Below are positions 39,351-51,000 of a stretch of DNA of 64,000 nt, piece after piece (within the stretch, counting starts at the first letter, position 1; every line of letters begins with the position of its first letter). The stretch spans positions 78,106 to 142,105 of the forward strand of contig JAREIK010018567.1 of NCBI GenBank assembly GCA_029783825.1. Direction: 5' to 3'. Below the pieces are notes generated by a model. The model was given only the letters and a program-made list of their open reading frames with translations. It did no database searches and was not told where the DNA came from. Source of the stretch: Sapria himalayana (Eukaryota > Streptophyta > Magnoliopsida > Malpighiales > Rafflesiaceae). The translations under genes and the position numbers were made by a program.

Positions 39351-40157
39351 CTACAGATTGGAATAATCTGCAGGTTTACCAGCCCACACTTCAAATGGAA
39401 TTTTAAAGTTAATTCCACTATGTGGCGATCTGTTTATCAGATGGCATGCTATATTAACAGCTTCAGCCCAAAACTCTTTGCCTAAGCCTGATTGAGAGAG
39501 CATACACCTTGTTCTCTCCAGAAGAGTTTGGTTTATTCTTTCAGCAATGCCATTTTGCTGAGGAGTGTCTCTAACAGTCTTGTGACTAGCTATACCTTTG
39601 TCCTTACAGAATTCCTCAAATTCAGACGAACAGAATTCTAGACCATTATCTATTTGTAACAATTTAACCTTCTTTTGTGTTTGATTTTCTACTAAGCTAA
39701 CCCAATGCTTTAACTTTATAAAAGTCTCGGATTTATGTTTCATCATGAATACCCAGGATATCCTAGAGTAATCATCAACTAAACATAAATAAAATCGAGC
39801 ACCCCCAAGAGATGTGACTCTAGAAGGGCCCCACAAGTCAGCATGGATATAATCCAAAATACTGTTTATACAGTGTATGACCTTACTGAACTTAGTTCTA
39901 TGTTTCTTACCAAAAACACAATGATCACAGAAATTTAATTTACTGGCTCTATGACCAACAAGAAGATTAAGATCAAAAAGAATTTTCATACATTTCTCTC
40001 CCATATGTGCTAGCCGCATATGCCACAGTCTGGTAAGTTCAGTTTTGTCTTCAGATGTTGGCTCTCTGGATGTGACAGTAATAGCCCCTGTCACTATAGA
40101 ACCTATCAATGTGTATAAAGTTCTAGTCTTCTGCCCCTTCAGTACAACATCATCTCC
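39351..40157 (-). pseudogene. pol: Copia integrase core (open frame, catalytic residues kept)
   Basis: An uninterrupted frame of 252 codons runs from 40,109 to 39,351. The upstream part to 40,157 is in the same frame after a TGA. Seen in the sequence: the N-terminal zinc-binding HHCC motif (H30, H35, C61, C64 of the open frame), then the catalytic triad D91 (HADLWGP), D154 (QIDNGLEF) and E190 (NGIAERINQ). The D154-to-E190 spacing is the canonical D-X35-E. Integrase inserts the element's cDNA into the host chromosome. This is the best preserved domain of the element, but it lacks its own start and is bounded by stops on both sides (40,158-40,160 and 39,351-39,353). Confidence 0.93.
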
Positions 40158-40547
40158 TCAGTGAACATTTAGTGTTCCCTCTCTACCACTGAATGAATAT
40201 CCCTGATCGTCCAGAACACCAAGAGAAATGAGATTCATTATCATCTCAGAGAAATATCTCACATTTGAAAGTGAGACAATTCGGCCATCCCAAGTTCTCA
40301 GTATGACTGTGCCGATTCCAACCACCTTACATGGTTGGCTGTTCCCCACCACAACATGGCCAGCTTCCTTCTTGTCATATTTGCTGAACCACTCCAAGAG
40401 AGTGCTTATATGGAAGGAAGCACCAGTATCCAGGATCTAAGAATCTGATCTTGCAATCATTGTGGAGATTACCAACACAAGGTCTTCTCCATCATCCAGA
40501 TCATCAAAAGTCACAGCAGCAGTAGGTGGGGGGTTAGGTTGACCTTG
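40158..40547 (-). pseudogene. pol: Copia aspartic protease (two stops)
   Basis: In the same reading frame as the zinc knuckle, the protease active-site box ILDTGASFHI is intact (DTGA codons 40,419-40,430). It is followed by GHVVVGNSQPCKVVGIGTV and VRYFSEMIMNLISLGVL, typical of Copia protease. The codon just before ILDTGA, normally Trp, is TAG (40,437-40,439). A further TAG at 40,548-40,550 cuts it from gag, and TGA at 40,158-40,160 cuts it from integrase. In an active element this enzyme would cleave the Gag-Pol polyprotein. Confidence 0.9.
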
Positions 40548-41314
40548 CTATTCCAGCCTTGCTCTCTTCTTCGGGCACTTAGTTTTCCAATGCCCTTTTT
40601 GTTTACAGTAGTGACAAATGTAACCATCCTTTGACCTCTTATGAATCTTATTTCCCTTCTTCTTGAATGAATCAGGTGGTGGCCTCCTGTTTGTCACCAC
40701 AATTCCAGCATGATGTTGTTCAAGTCTTTCAACCGCTACCTTCTGCCTCATCTCTATGGAGTGTAGGGTAGCCCGAACATCTTCTAGTGTAATCTTTTTT
40801 TCCCCACAATGAGAGATTCAACAAAATTTTCATAAGAAGGAGGAAGAGAAACCAAGAGTAGAAGTGCAGCATCCTCATCATCCACCTTAGCATCCACAGA
40901 TTTAAGGTCCATGAGGATGCTATTCAAGTCATCCAGATGCTTCTTTAAAGAAGTTCCCTCTTATATACTTAGTGTGAACAGCCTTCTCTTCAATAGGAGC
41001 TTGTTCATCAATGATTTAGTCATGTACAGAGACTCAAGCTTGAGCCACAGTCCTGCAGCAGATTTCTTATCTGCTACCTCAGCAATGACTTCATCCGACA
41101 AGCTCAATAGAATGGTGGAGTGTACTTTCTCTTCACGTCTCCAAGCCTCAACCTCGATTATTCCAAGAGCAGCAACAGTGTGTGGACCGAAGCCTTGAAG
41201 CAGAGGACTCCAAATATCGAAGTTTTTCAAATGAGCTAGCATTTTAATCTGCCACATACTAAAGCCGTTTCTACCATTGAATTTCTCAATCGTGGTGTTT
41301 AGGGTTCCAGCCAT
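40548..41314 (-). pseudogene. gag: Copia gag with CCHC zinc knuckle (broken)
   Basis: The start is ATG at 41,312-41,314, 92 bp after the 5' LTR. It opens MAGTLNTTIEKFNGRNGFSM and continues with WQIKMLAHLKNFDIW and SAAGLWLKLESLYMTKSL, standard for gag of Tork/TNT-like Copia elements. In-frame TAA lies at 40,961-40,963. Beyond it the same frame reads HLDDLNSILMDL and LVSLPPSYENFVESL. It then shifts by one base at a homopolymer (T7 on +, 40,795-40,801) and ends in a basic region with CHYCKQKGHWKTKC, a C-X2-C-X4-H-X4-C nucleic-acid-binding knuckle. Gag would form the virus-like particle that packages the element's RNA in the cytoplasm. Confidence 0.93.
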
Positions 41315-41389
41315 TTCAACAAAATATCGCTTGTACAGAAAAAAAAATCACAAACCTTAATTGCACAATTTCTCGAAAAATTCCAAAAT

Positions 41390-41404
41390 CAAGCTATGAT
41401 ACCA
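41390..41404 (-). other. Primer binding site (initiator tRNA-Met type)
   Basis: Two bases after the 5' LTR on the - strand, TGGTATCATAGCTTG matches the usual iMet site TGGTATCAGAGC at 11 of its 12 bases. The tRNA 3' end would prime minus-strand synthesis here. Confidence 0.85.
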
Positions 41405-41406
41405 AT

Positions 41407-41983
41407 TGTTGGGTAATTGTGCTTCCACGGTAGTGAGATTAAAACTAGAAACAACAGAAAACACAGAAAAACAAGCAATATAATCCCAAGTTCTCAAGCA
41501 TCCACAACACAATCAAAAAACGAGAAAATCAACACCGAAAATAAGGTGGTTCGCTAGTCGCTCAGTACGACTAGTTATATCGACCAGAAAATACTTAAGC
41601 ATTACAAATTAAAACCAAATCGGAAAGGTCTTATAGTATGCATCACACAGCAGTCGCGAAAATTCGCGCAGAGAGAAGAGTGGGATGATGAACAGTTCCA
41701 CGGGTCAAAAACAGCCGCTCGAAAAATAAAATTACAAATCGTTTTATATTAAAAAAAATATCCGGTTCATTTAATCGTAGCGGGTCGGATCATGGAACGG
41801 GTCAGGCTCTACTCCCAAAATTTCGGCCCACTGACCGGATAGCTAGACCTCCATTATTGTGCTACTACTGCATCCCCGAGCTTTTAATATTTCATTTCCT
41901 GCACTTACATGAAAATATTAAAACAGAAAAATATTTTGTTATACAAACAGATTATTAAATAAAAACAAATTACATATACATCA
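41407..41983 (-). repeat. 5' LTR of the Copia element
   Basis: 577 bp. On the + strand it runs from TGTTGGGTAATTGTGC to ACATATACATCA. It is followed directly by reverse satellite. It lies on the PBS side of gag, so it is the promoter-bearing LTR. Confidence 0.92.
41742..41748 (-). promoter_or_regulatory. Candidate TATA box in 5' LTR
   Basis: TATAAAA on the - strand is about 240 bp into the LTR and about 430 bp upstream of the gag ATG. The same word is in the other LTR at 36,444-36,450. The position suits a U3/R boundary, but in DNA this AT-rich the match alone is weak. Confidence 0.35.
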
Positions 41984-44447
41984 TATATATTTAGGAGTTT
42001 AATGATTTACCTATATGTGCATTTAGTGGTTTATATGTTTTATTTAAAAAATAAAATAACAAAAAATTAATTTTTGTTTTTTTTTGATATTTTCAAAGGG
42101 TATAACCGTTGAAAATACAATAAAATTTAAATTTTTTTCTAAAGTGAATACAATATTTAGTTATAATAATCAATATATTTATATATCATATAAATTCAAA
42201 ATAAACAAATTTATTGATAAATATTCTAATAATGATCAAAATATAAATTAATAATATATTATTAATAAGATAGATATCAATTAAAATATAATTACAAAAC
42301 CTAAAATGATTCAGAAGCAAAGCAAAATATATTACTAAATAATAATTTTTTGTTTTGAATTTTTTTTTAAAAAGTTTATGTATATTTTTTTGATGAAAAA
42401 TAATTTATATAAATTATATTTGTCTAACTTATAATTTATTGTGTAATTAATATATTTATAAAAATAAACAAATAAATAATTAAAATGAATATTTAAAATT
42501 ATAATGAAAAAAATGAGATTTATTATTTATTATTTAGGGATACTAGTTTAATTTAAATTAGATATTTCTCACTAATAATTTATTTTGTAATTAATATTTC
42601 TATAAAAATAAACTGATAAATATTTAAAATAAAAATTTAAAATTATACTGAATAAATTTAAAATGAGATTTATGATTTATTTTTACTCTATACCAGTTTA
42701 ATGGATTAAGTATTAAGAGGTTTTTTCATTTAGGATTTTAGCGATTTATGTTTTTAGGCTTTTAATGGTTTATACGTTTTATTTAAAAAAATAAAATATC
42801 AAAAAAAATTTCTATAATTTTTTCTCATTTTCATAGGTTATAACCTTTGAAAATACAATAATATTTAAATTTTTTTGAAATGTGAATAAAATCCTTAGTT
42901 ATAATAATATTAATAATTATATATCATATAAATTTAATATAAACAATTTTATTGATATATATTATAATAATGATCAGAATTAAATTTATAAACTATTGAA
43001 TTAAGATAGATATTAATTAAAAAATAATTACAAAACCCAAATTGATTCAAAATTATAATAAAATATATTTCTGGATAACAATTTTTAATTTTTAAATTTT
43101 TACTTCTTTTATAAGCACATATATTTTTTAAATTATATTTGTCGCACTCATAATTTATTTTGTAAAAAATATTTCTATAAAAATAAACTAATACATAATT
43201 AAAATGAATATTTAAAATTATAATAAATAGAATTAAAAATTAGATTTATTAATTATTAAGTAGTATATAGCGGTTTAATGGTTTAGGTATTTTGGCATTA
43301 CGGGGTTTAGGAGTTTACAAATTTAACTGTGTATGTATTTAGTTGTTTATAGGTGTTATTTTAAAAAAAATATTAAAAAAATTATTTTTTTTATTTTTTG
43401 ATATTTTCAAAAGGTTATAAACTTTGAAAATATAATAATTTTTAAATTTTTTTCAAAAGTGAATACTATATTTAGTTATAATAATCATTATATTTATATA
43501 ACATATAATTTCAATATATATATATTTTTTATAAATATTCTAATAATGATCAAAGAATATATTAATAATCTATTATAAATAAGATAGATATCAATTTAAA
43601 TATAATTACAAAACCTAAAATGATTCAGAAACAATGTAAAATATATTACTATATAATAATTTTTTGTTTTGAAATTTTTTTTTAAACGTTTATCTATATT
43701 ATTTTGATGAAAAATAATTATATAAATTATATATATCTAACTTAATTTATTCTGTAATTAATAATTATATAAAAATAAACAAATAAATAATTAAAATGAG
43801 TATTTTAAATTATAATGAAAAAAATAATATTGAGATTTATTATTTATTATTTAGGGTATACTAGTTAAAATGATTATCTATTTAGGGTTTTCGAGATTTA
43901 GGAGTTATTGATTTAAGTATTTTGGCATTTAGTGGTTTATAGGATTTATTTAAACACTGAAATAAAAAAAAATTATTTTTGTTATGTTTTCACATTTTCA
44001 AAGTTTATAACATTTGAAAATAGAATAATTTTAAAATTTTTTTAAAATGTGAATAAAATATTTAGTAATAATAATCATTATAATTATATATAATATAAAC
44101 TAATTATAAATAATTTTATTGATAGATTTGATATCAATTATCAAAAAATAAATTTAAAACCTATTATTAAAATGATAGATATAAATTAAAATATAATTAC
44201 AAAACCTAAAATGATTCAAAATCAATGTAAAATTTATTACTAAATAATAATTTTTTGTTTTTAAATTTTTACTTCTTTTTATAAGATTATATTTTTTTAT
44301 TAAAAGTAAATTATTAATATTATATTTGTCTGACTAATTATTTATTTTGTAATTAATATTTATATAAAAAATAAACTAATAAATATTTAAAATGAATATT
44401 TAAAATTATAGTGAATACAAATTAAAATGAGATTTAAGATTTATTAT
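41984..44447 (-). repeat. Satellite array, block 6 (reverse)
   Basis: Reverse monomers resume mid-octamer block after the Copia insertion and run to solo LTR copy B. They mirror 7974-10,300, including the CGTATAAACCATTAAAAGCC variant monomer (about 42,770 against 9,630) and the GATATTTCTCAC truncated join (about 42,560). No gene seen. Confidence 0.88.
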
Positions 44448-45018
44448 TGATGTATATGTAATTTATTTTTTTATAATCTATTTGTATAACCAAATATTTT
44501 TTCTATTTTAAAGTTTTCATGTAAGTGCAAGAAAAAAAATATTAAGAGGACGGGGATGCAGTAGTAGCACAATAACAGAGGTCTCGCTGATCAGACAGCG
44601 GGCTGAAATTGGAGTAGAGCCTGACCCGTCACATGATCCGACCCGCTCCGGTTAAATGAACCGAGCGAAATTTTAATATAAAAAGTTTCATAATTTTATT
44701 TTTAGGTTGCTGTTTTTGAACTCGTGGAACTGTTCATCATTTCTCTCTTCTCTCTGTTCGATTTATCGCGACTATTCTATGTGCTGCATACTGTAAGACA
44801 TTTATGTTGCTTTAATCTGTAATGCAAAAGCATTTTCTGGTTGATTTAGCTAGTCGTACTGAGCGACTAACGAATCACGTTATTTTCGGTGTTTATTTTT
44901 CGTTTTTTGATTCTATCATGGATGGTTGCTGAATTAGGATATATATATTGATTGTTTTTTGTTGTTTCTATGTTTCTGTATCTCAATCTCACTACCGTGG
45001 AAGCACAATTGCTCAACA
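44448..45018 (+). mobile_element. Solo LTR of Copia family, copy B
   Basis: 571 bp in the opposite orientation to copies A and C, from TGATGTATATGTAATT to AATTGCTCAACA. It is flanked by ATTAT at 44,443-44,447 and 45,019-45,023, the reverse complement of the ATAAT around A and C. Adjacent satellite (ATGGATCGATTATTTAGGGG) is the reverse of the sequence left of A and C. It is therefore the same insertion event, inverted with its surroundings. Confidence 0.93.
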
Positions 45019-46240
45019 ATTATATATGGTATACTGGTTAAATGGATCGATTATTTAGGGGTTTTATTGTTTAGGAGTTAAGCAATTTATGTTTTTAGGC
45101 ATTTAGTGGTATATAGGTTTTATTTATATAATAAAAATAATTTTTTTTTTGATTTTTTTTAGATATTCAAAGGTTATAACCTTTAAAAATAAAATAATTT
45201 TTAAAATTTTTGGAAATGTGAATACCATGTATAATTATATTAATCTTATTAATTATATATCATATAAATTCAAAATAAATAATTCTAATGATAGATATTA
45301 TAATAATGATCAAAAATTGAATTAATAAACTATTATTTATAATATAAATATTAAAAAATATATATTTACAAAACACAAAATGATTCAAAATCAAAAAAAA
45401 AATATTACTAAATAATAATATTTAATTTTTAAAATTTTCCATCTTTTTATATGCTTATATTTTTTTATGATTATAAATAAATTATTTAAATAATATCAGT
45501 CTCACTCGAAATTTATTTTGTAATTAATTTTTCTAAAAAATTAAAATATAAATAATGAAAATGAATATTTAAAATTATAATAAATAGAAATAAAAATGAG
45601 ATTTATTATTTATTAAGTAGTATACAACTGTTATAAGGTTTATGTATTTAGGGGTTTCGGGTTTTATGAGCTACTGATTTAAGTAAGTAAACATTTAGTG
45701 GTCTATAGTTTTTATTTAAAAAAGAAATAACAAAAAAATTATTTTTTGTATTCTTTCTGATTTTTTAAGATTATAACTTTTGAAAATATAATAAATTTTA
45801 AATTTTTTTCAAAAGTGATTACAATATTTATTTATAATAATCATAATAATTATATATCATATAAATTCAATATAAACAATTTTTATTGATAGATATTCTA
45901 ATAATTATCAAAAAATAAATTAAAAATCTATTATGAATAAGATTGATATTACTTAAAAAATAATATCAAAACCTAAAATGATTCAAAAGCAATGAAAAAT
46001 ATATTACTTAATAATAATTATTTGTTTTTAAATTTGTATTATTTTTATAAGCTTATCTATTTTTTGATGAAAAATAATTTTTATAAATTATATTTTTAAC
46101 TCATAATTTATTTTATAATTAATATATATATATAAATAAAAAACTTAACAATCAAAATGAATTTTTAAAATTATAATGAAAACAAATAAAAATGAGATTT
46201 ATTAATTATTATTTAGGGTACACCGGTTTAAAGGATTATC
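45019..46240 (-). repeat. Satellite array, block 7 (reverse)
   Basis: Two reverse monomers mirror 6187-7393. They end at GGATTATC at the outer edge of the inverted arm. No gene seen. Confidence 0.88.
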
Positions 46241-48099
46241 TTATAATTATTAAGATTATTATAACTAAATATTATATTTACTTTTGAAAAAAAAATTTAA
46301 AATTATTATATTTTCAAAGGTTATAACTTCAAAAAATATAAAAAATCAGAAAATTTTTTTTTATTATTTTAATATTTAAATAAAACTTATAAACCACTAA
46401 ATGACAAAACATTTAAATCTCTAGACTCCTAAACACCAAAACCCCTAAATACTTAAACCATTAAACCTATATAACCTAAATAATAAATAATATATCTCAT
46501 TTTTATTTGTATTCATTATAAGTTTAAATATTCATTTTAATTATTTTTTAGTTTTTTTATAGAAATATTAATTACAAAATAAATAATCAGTGAGAAAGAT
46601 ATAATTTAAATATATTATTTTTTATTAAAAAATAATAATCTTATACAAATAAAAAAAATTTCAAAAATTTAAAATATTATTTAGTAATATAATTTACTTT
46701 TATTTTGAATTATTTTGGGTTCTGCAAATATATTTTAATTAATATCTATCTTATTAATAAGAGTTTATTAATTATTTTTCTATCATTATAATAATATATA
46801 TTAATAAAATTTTTTATATTAAATTTACATCAAATATAATTATTAAGATTATTTAACTAAGTATTGCATTCATATTTTAGAAAGATTAAAAAATTATTAT
46901 ATTTTAAAAGGTAATAACATTTGAAAATCACAAAAATTAATAAAAATAAATTTTTTGTTATTTCATTCATTAAATAAAACCTATAAACACATAAATGTGC
47001 AAACATATAAATCAATAAACTCTTTAACCACAAAACCACAATAAACTTAAACAATTAAATAGTTATACCCTACATAATAAATCATAACTCTCATTTTTAT
47101 TAGTATTCATTATAATTTTAAATATACATTTTAATTATTTATTAGTTTAATTTTATAGAAATATAAATTACAAAATAAATTATTAGTGAGCCAAATATAA
47201 TTTAAATAATTTATTTTTCATCAAAAAATATATAGGCTTATAAATGGATAAAAAATTTAAAAATTTAAATGTAATATTTAGTAAAATATTTCACTTTGAT
47301 TTTGAATCATTTTATGTTTTGTAAATATATTTTAAACAATATTTATCTTATTAATAATTGTTTATTAATCTTTTGCATGATCATTATTATAATATATATC
47401 AATATAATTGTTTATATTGAATTTACATGATATATAATTATTAAGATTATCATAACTAAATGTAGTATTCCCATTTAAAAAAAATAAAAATTGTTATAGT
47501 TACAAATGTTATATCCTTCAAAAATGAGAACAAATGACAAAGAAAATTTTTTGGTTATTTTATATTTTAAATAAAACCTATAAACTACTAAATGCCTAAA
47601 CACTAAAATCACTAAATTCTTAAATCACTAAACTCCTAAATATATAATCTTTTAAATATGTATATTTTATCTTATTAATAATAGTTTTATTTAATATCTA
47701 TCTTATTAATATATTTTACTTTGATTTTGAATCATTTTAGGTTTTGCAAATAAATTTTATTTAATATTAATCTTATTAATAATAGTTTATTAATTTATTT
47801 TAATTTCGTCATCATAATATCTATAAAAAAATTTATTTATATTGAATTTACATAATATATAATTATTTAGATTATTATAACAAAATAATATTTTCACATT
47901 TTAAAAAAACATAAAAATTATTAAGTTTTAAATGTTATAACTTTTGAAAATTAGAAAAAATAAAAAAATAAATTTTTTGTATTTAGATTTTTTAAATAAA
48001 ATTTATAAACCACAAAATACCTAAATTCTTAATGACTAAACTCCGAAACCCCGAAGCCCATAAATACATAAGCCTTTAAATTAGTATATTCTAAATAAT

Positions 48100-51000
48100 A
48101 AATAATAAATCTCTTTTTTTAGTATTCATTATAATTGTAAATATTCGTTTTAATTATTTATCAATTTATTTTTATTGAAATATTAATTACAAAAAAATTA
48201 TTAGTGAGATGGATATAATTTAAATAATTTATTTTTCATCAAAAAAATATAAGATTATAAAATGAGGCAAAATTTTTTAAAACAAAATATTATTATTTAG
48301 TAATTTATTTTAATTTAATTTTGAGTAATTTTAGATTTTGCAATTATATTTTAATTTATATCATTCTAATTAATAATAGTTTATTAATTTAATTATTGAT
48401 CATTATTATAATATCTATTAATAAAATTATTTATATTGATTTTTCATTATATATAATTATCAAGATTATTATAACTAAATATTATATTCACATTTTAAAA
48501 AAAATTAAAAATTATTATATTTTAAAAGGTTATAACCTTTAAAAATTAGAAAAAATCACCAAAGGCATAAACACTTAAATGACTAAACCCCAAAACACCT
48601 ACATACTTAAACCATTAAACATGTATATCCTGAATAATAAATAATAAATCTCAATTTTATTTGTAATTATTATAATTTTAAATATTTATTTTAATTATTT
48701 ATTAGTTTATTTTTATAGAATTATAAATTACAAAATAATTTATGAGGAAGACAAATATAATTTAAATAATTTATTTTTAATAACAAAAATATAAACTTAT
48801 AAAAAAAGCAAAATATTAAAAAAAATTATCTTTTAGTAATATATACATTGATTTTGAATAAATTTAGATTTTGTAAATATATTTTAAATAATATCTATCT
48901 TATTAATAATAGTTTATTAATTTATTTATTGATCATTATTATAATATCTAGCAATGTGATTATTTATATTGAATTTAAATGACTTATATTTATTAAGTTT
49001 ATTATAACTAAATATTATATTTATATTTCAAAAAAATTTAGAAATTTTTATATTTTCAAAGGTTATAACCTTCAAAAATTAATAAAAATAAATAAAAATA
49101 AATTTTCTGTTATATCATTGTTTAAATAAAACTTATAGACCTCTAAATGCCTAAACACTTAAATCTATAAACTCCTAAACACAAAAGCCCCTAAATACTT
49201 AAAACATTAAACTCATAAACCATAAATATAATTTAAATAACTTATTTTTCATAAAAAAAATATAAGATTATAAAAAGAAGCAAAATCTAAAAAACAAAGA
49301 TTATTATTTGGTAATAAATTTTACTTTGATTTTGAATAATTTTATGTTTTGCAATAATATTTTAATTTATATCTATCATATTAATAATACCATATTAATT
49401 TATTTTTTGATAATAGATATCATATCTAATGATAAAATTGTTTATATTTAGTTTATATTATATATAATTATAATGATTCTTATTACAAAATATTGTATTC
49501 ACATTTTTAAAAAAATTTAAAATTATTATATTTTAAAAGGTTATAACCTTTGAAAAGGTGAAAAAATATCAAAAATAATTTTTTTGTTATTTCATTGTTT
49601 AAATAAAACCTATAAATCACTAAATGCATAAAAACATAAATTGCTAAAGTCATAAATGAAAAAACCTCTAAATACTTAAAATATTAAACTGGTATACATT
49701 AATAATAATTTATAAATCTCATTTTAATTTTTATTCAGTATAATTTAAAATTTTTATTTTAATTATTTATCTATTTATTTTTATAGAAATATTAATAAAA
49801 AAATAAATTATTAGTTAGACATATCTAATTTAAATTAGACTGGTATACCCAAAATAATATAGAATAAATCTCAATATTATCTTTTTCATTATAATTTAAA
49901 ATATTTATTTTAATTATTTATTTGTTTATTTTTATATAAATATTAATTAAAAATAAATTAGGAGTTAGACAAATATAATTTATATAAATTAATTTTCATC
50001 AAAAAAATATGGATAAACTTTTTAAAAGAAACAAAATTTAAAAACAACAAATTATTATATAGTAATATATTTTGCTTTCTTCTGAATCATTTTTATATAG
50101 TAATATATTTTTCATCTAAATATTATTATTTAGTAATATATTTTGATTTGATTTTGAATCATTTTGTGTTCTGTAAATAAATTTTAATTAATATTATATT
50201 ATTAATAATAGTTTATTAATTTAAATTTTGATATTATTATAATATCTATCATTAAAATTGTTTATATTGAATTTATATGATATATAATTAATAAGATTAA
50301 TATAATTAATCATAGTATTCACATTTCAAAAAATTTTAAATATTATTATATTTTCAAAGGTTATAACCTATGAAAATGAGAAAAAATTATAGAAATTTTT
50401 TTGATATATTATTTTTTTAAATAAAACGTATAAACCAGTAAAAGCCGAAAAACATAAATCGCTAAAATCCTAAATGAAAAAACCTCTAAATACTTAATCC
50501 AATAAACTAGTATATAGTAATAATAAATCATACATCTCATTTTTAATTTTATTCAGTATAATTAAAAATTTTTATTTTAAATATTTATCAGTTTATTTTT
50601 ATAGAAATATTAATTACAAAATAAATTATTAGTGAGAAATATCTAATTTAAATTAAACCGATATCCCTAAATAATAAATAATAAATCTCATTTTTTTCCT
50701 TATAATTTTAAATATCCATTTTAATTATTTATTTGTTTATTTTTATAAATATATTAATTACAGAATAAATTATGAGTTAGACAACTATAATTTATATAAA
50801 TTATTTTTCATCAGAAAAATATACATAAACTTTTTAAAAGAAAAAAAAATTCAAAACAAAAAATTATTATATAGTAATATATTTTTCTTTGCTTCTGAAT
50901 CATTTTAGGTTTTGTAATTATATTTTAATTGATATCTATCTTATTAATAATAGATTATTAATTTATTTTTTCATCATTGTAAGAATATTTATCAATAAAA

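Larger units (their letters stand above)
36109..41983 (-). mobile_element. Ty1/Copia LTR retrotransposon, complete layout but inactive
   Basis: In coding direction (- strand) the order is 5' LTR (41,983-41,407), PBS, gag with CCHC knuckle, protease, integrase, reverse transcriptase, RNase H, PPT, 3' LTR. Integrase lying before reverse transcriptase defines the Copia superfamily. The two LTRs differ at roughly 5-8% of positions over the stretch I compared by eye. Flanks are TATGT and TATAT, a 4-of-5 match that may be a worn target duplication. The span is 5.88 kb including a nested 554-bp LTR, so about 5.3 kb originally, normal for Copia. Many stops and at least three frameshifts show it cannot make a full polyprotein. 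It sits inside a satellite monomer and is absent from the matching place in the left arm. Confidence 0.95.
27562..46240 (-). repeat. Right arm of the large inverted duplication
   Basis: This is the partner of 6187-17,945, in opposite orientation and the same order of landmarks. It holds the 2.4-kb segment (32,575-34,938), a complete Copia element absent from the left arm (36,109-41,983), and the shared solo LTR (44,448-45,018). It ends at GGATTATC (46,233-46,240), after which the array returns to forward orientation. Confidence 0.85.

Noticed and set aside
40911..41198. 95-codon + strand frame, and others at 37,010 and 40,228
   Set aside because: They are antisense shadows of the Copia gag and pol coding regions.
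36109..41983. Possible endogenous pararetrovirus or retrovirus
   Set aside because: Integrase precedes reverse transcriptase, LTRs flank the element, and no movement-protein, coat or envelope-like frame is present. It is an ordinary Copia retrotransposon.
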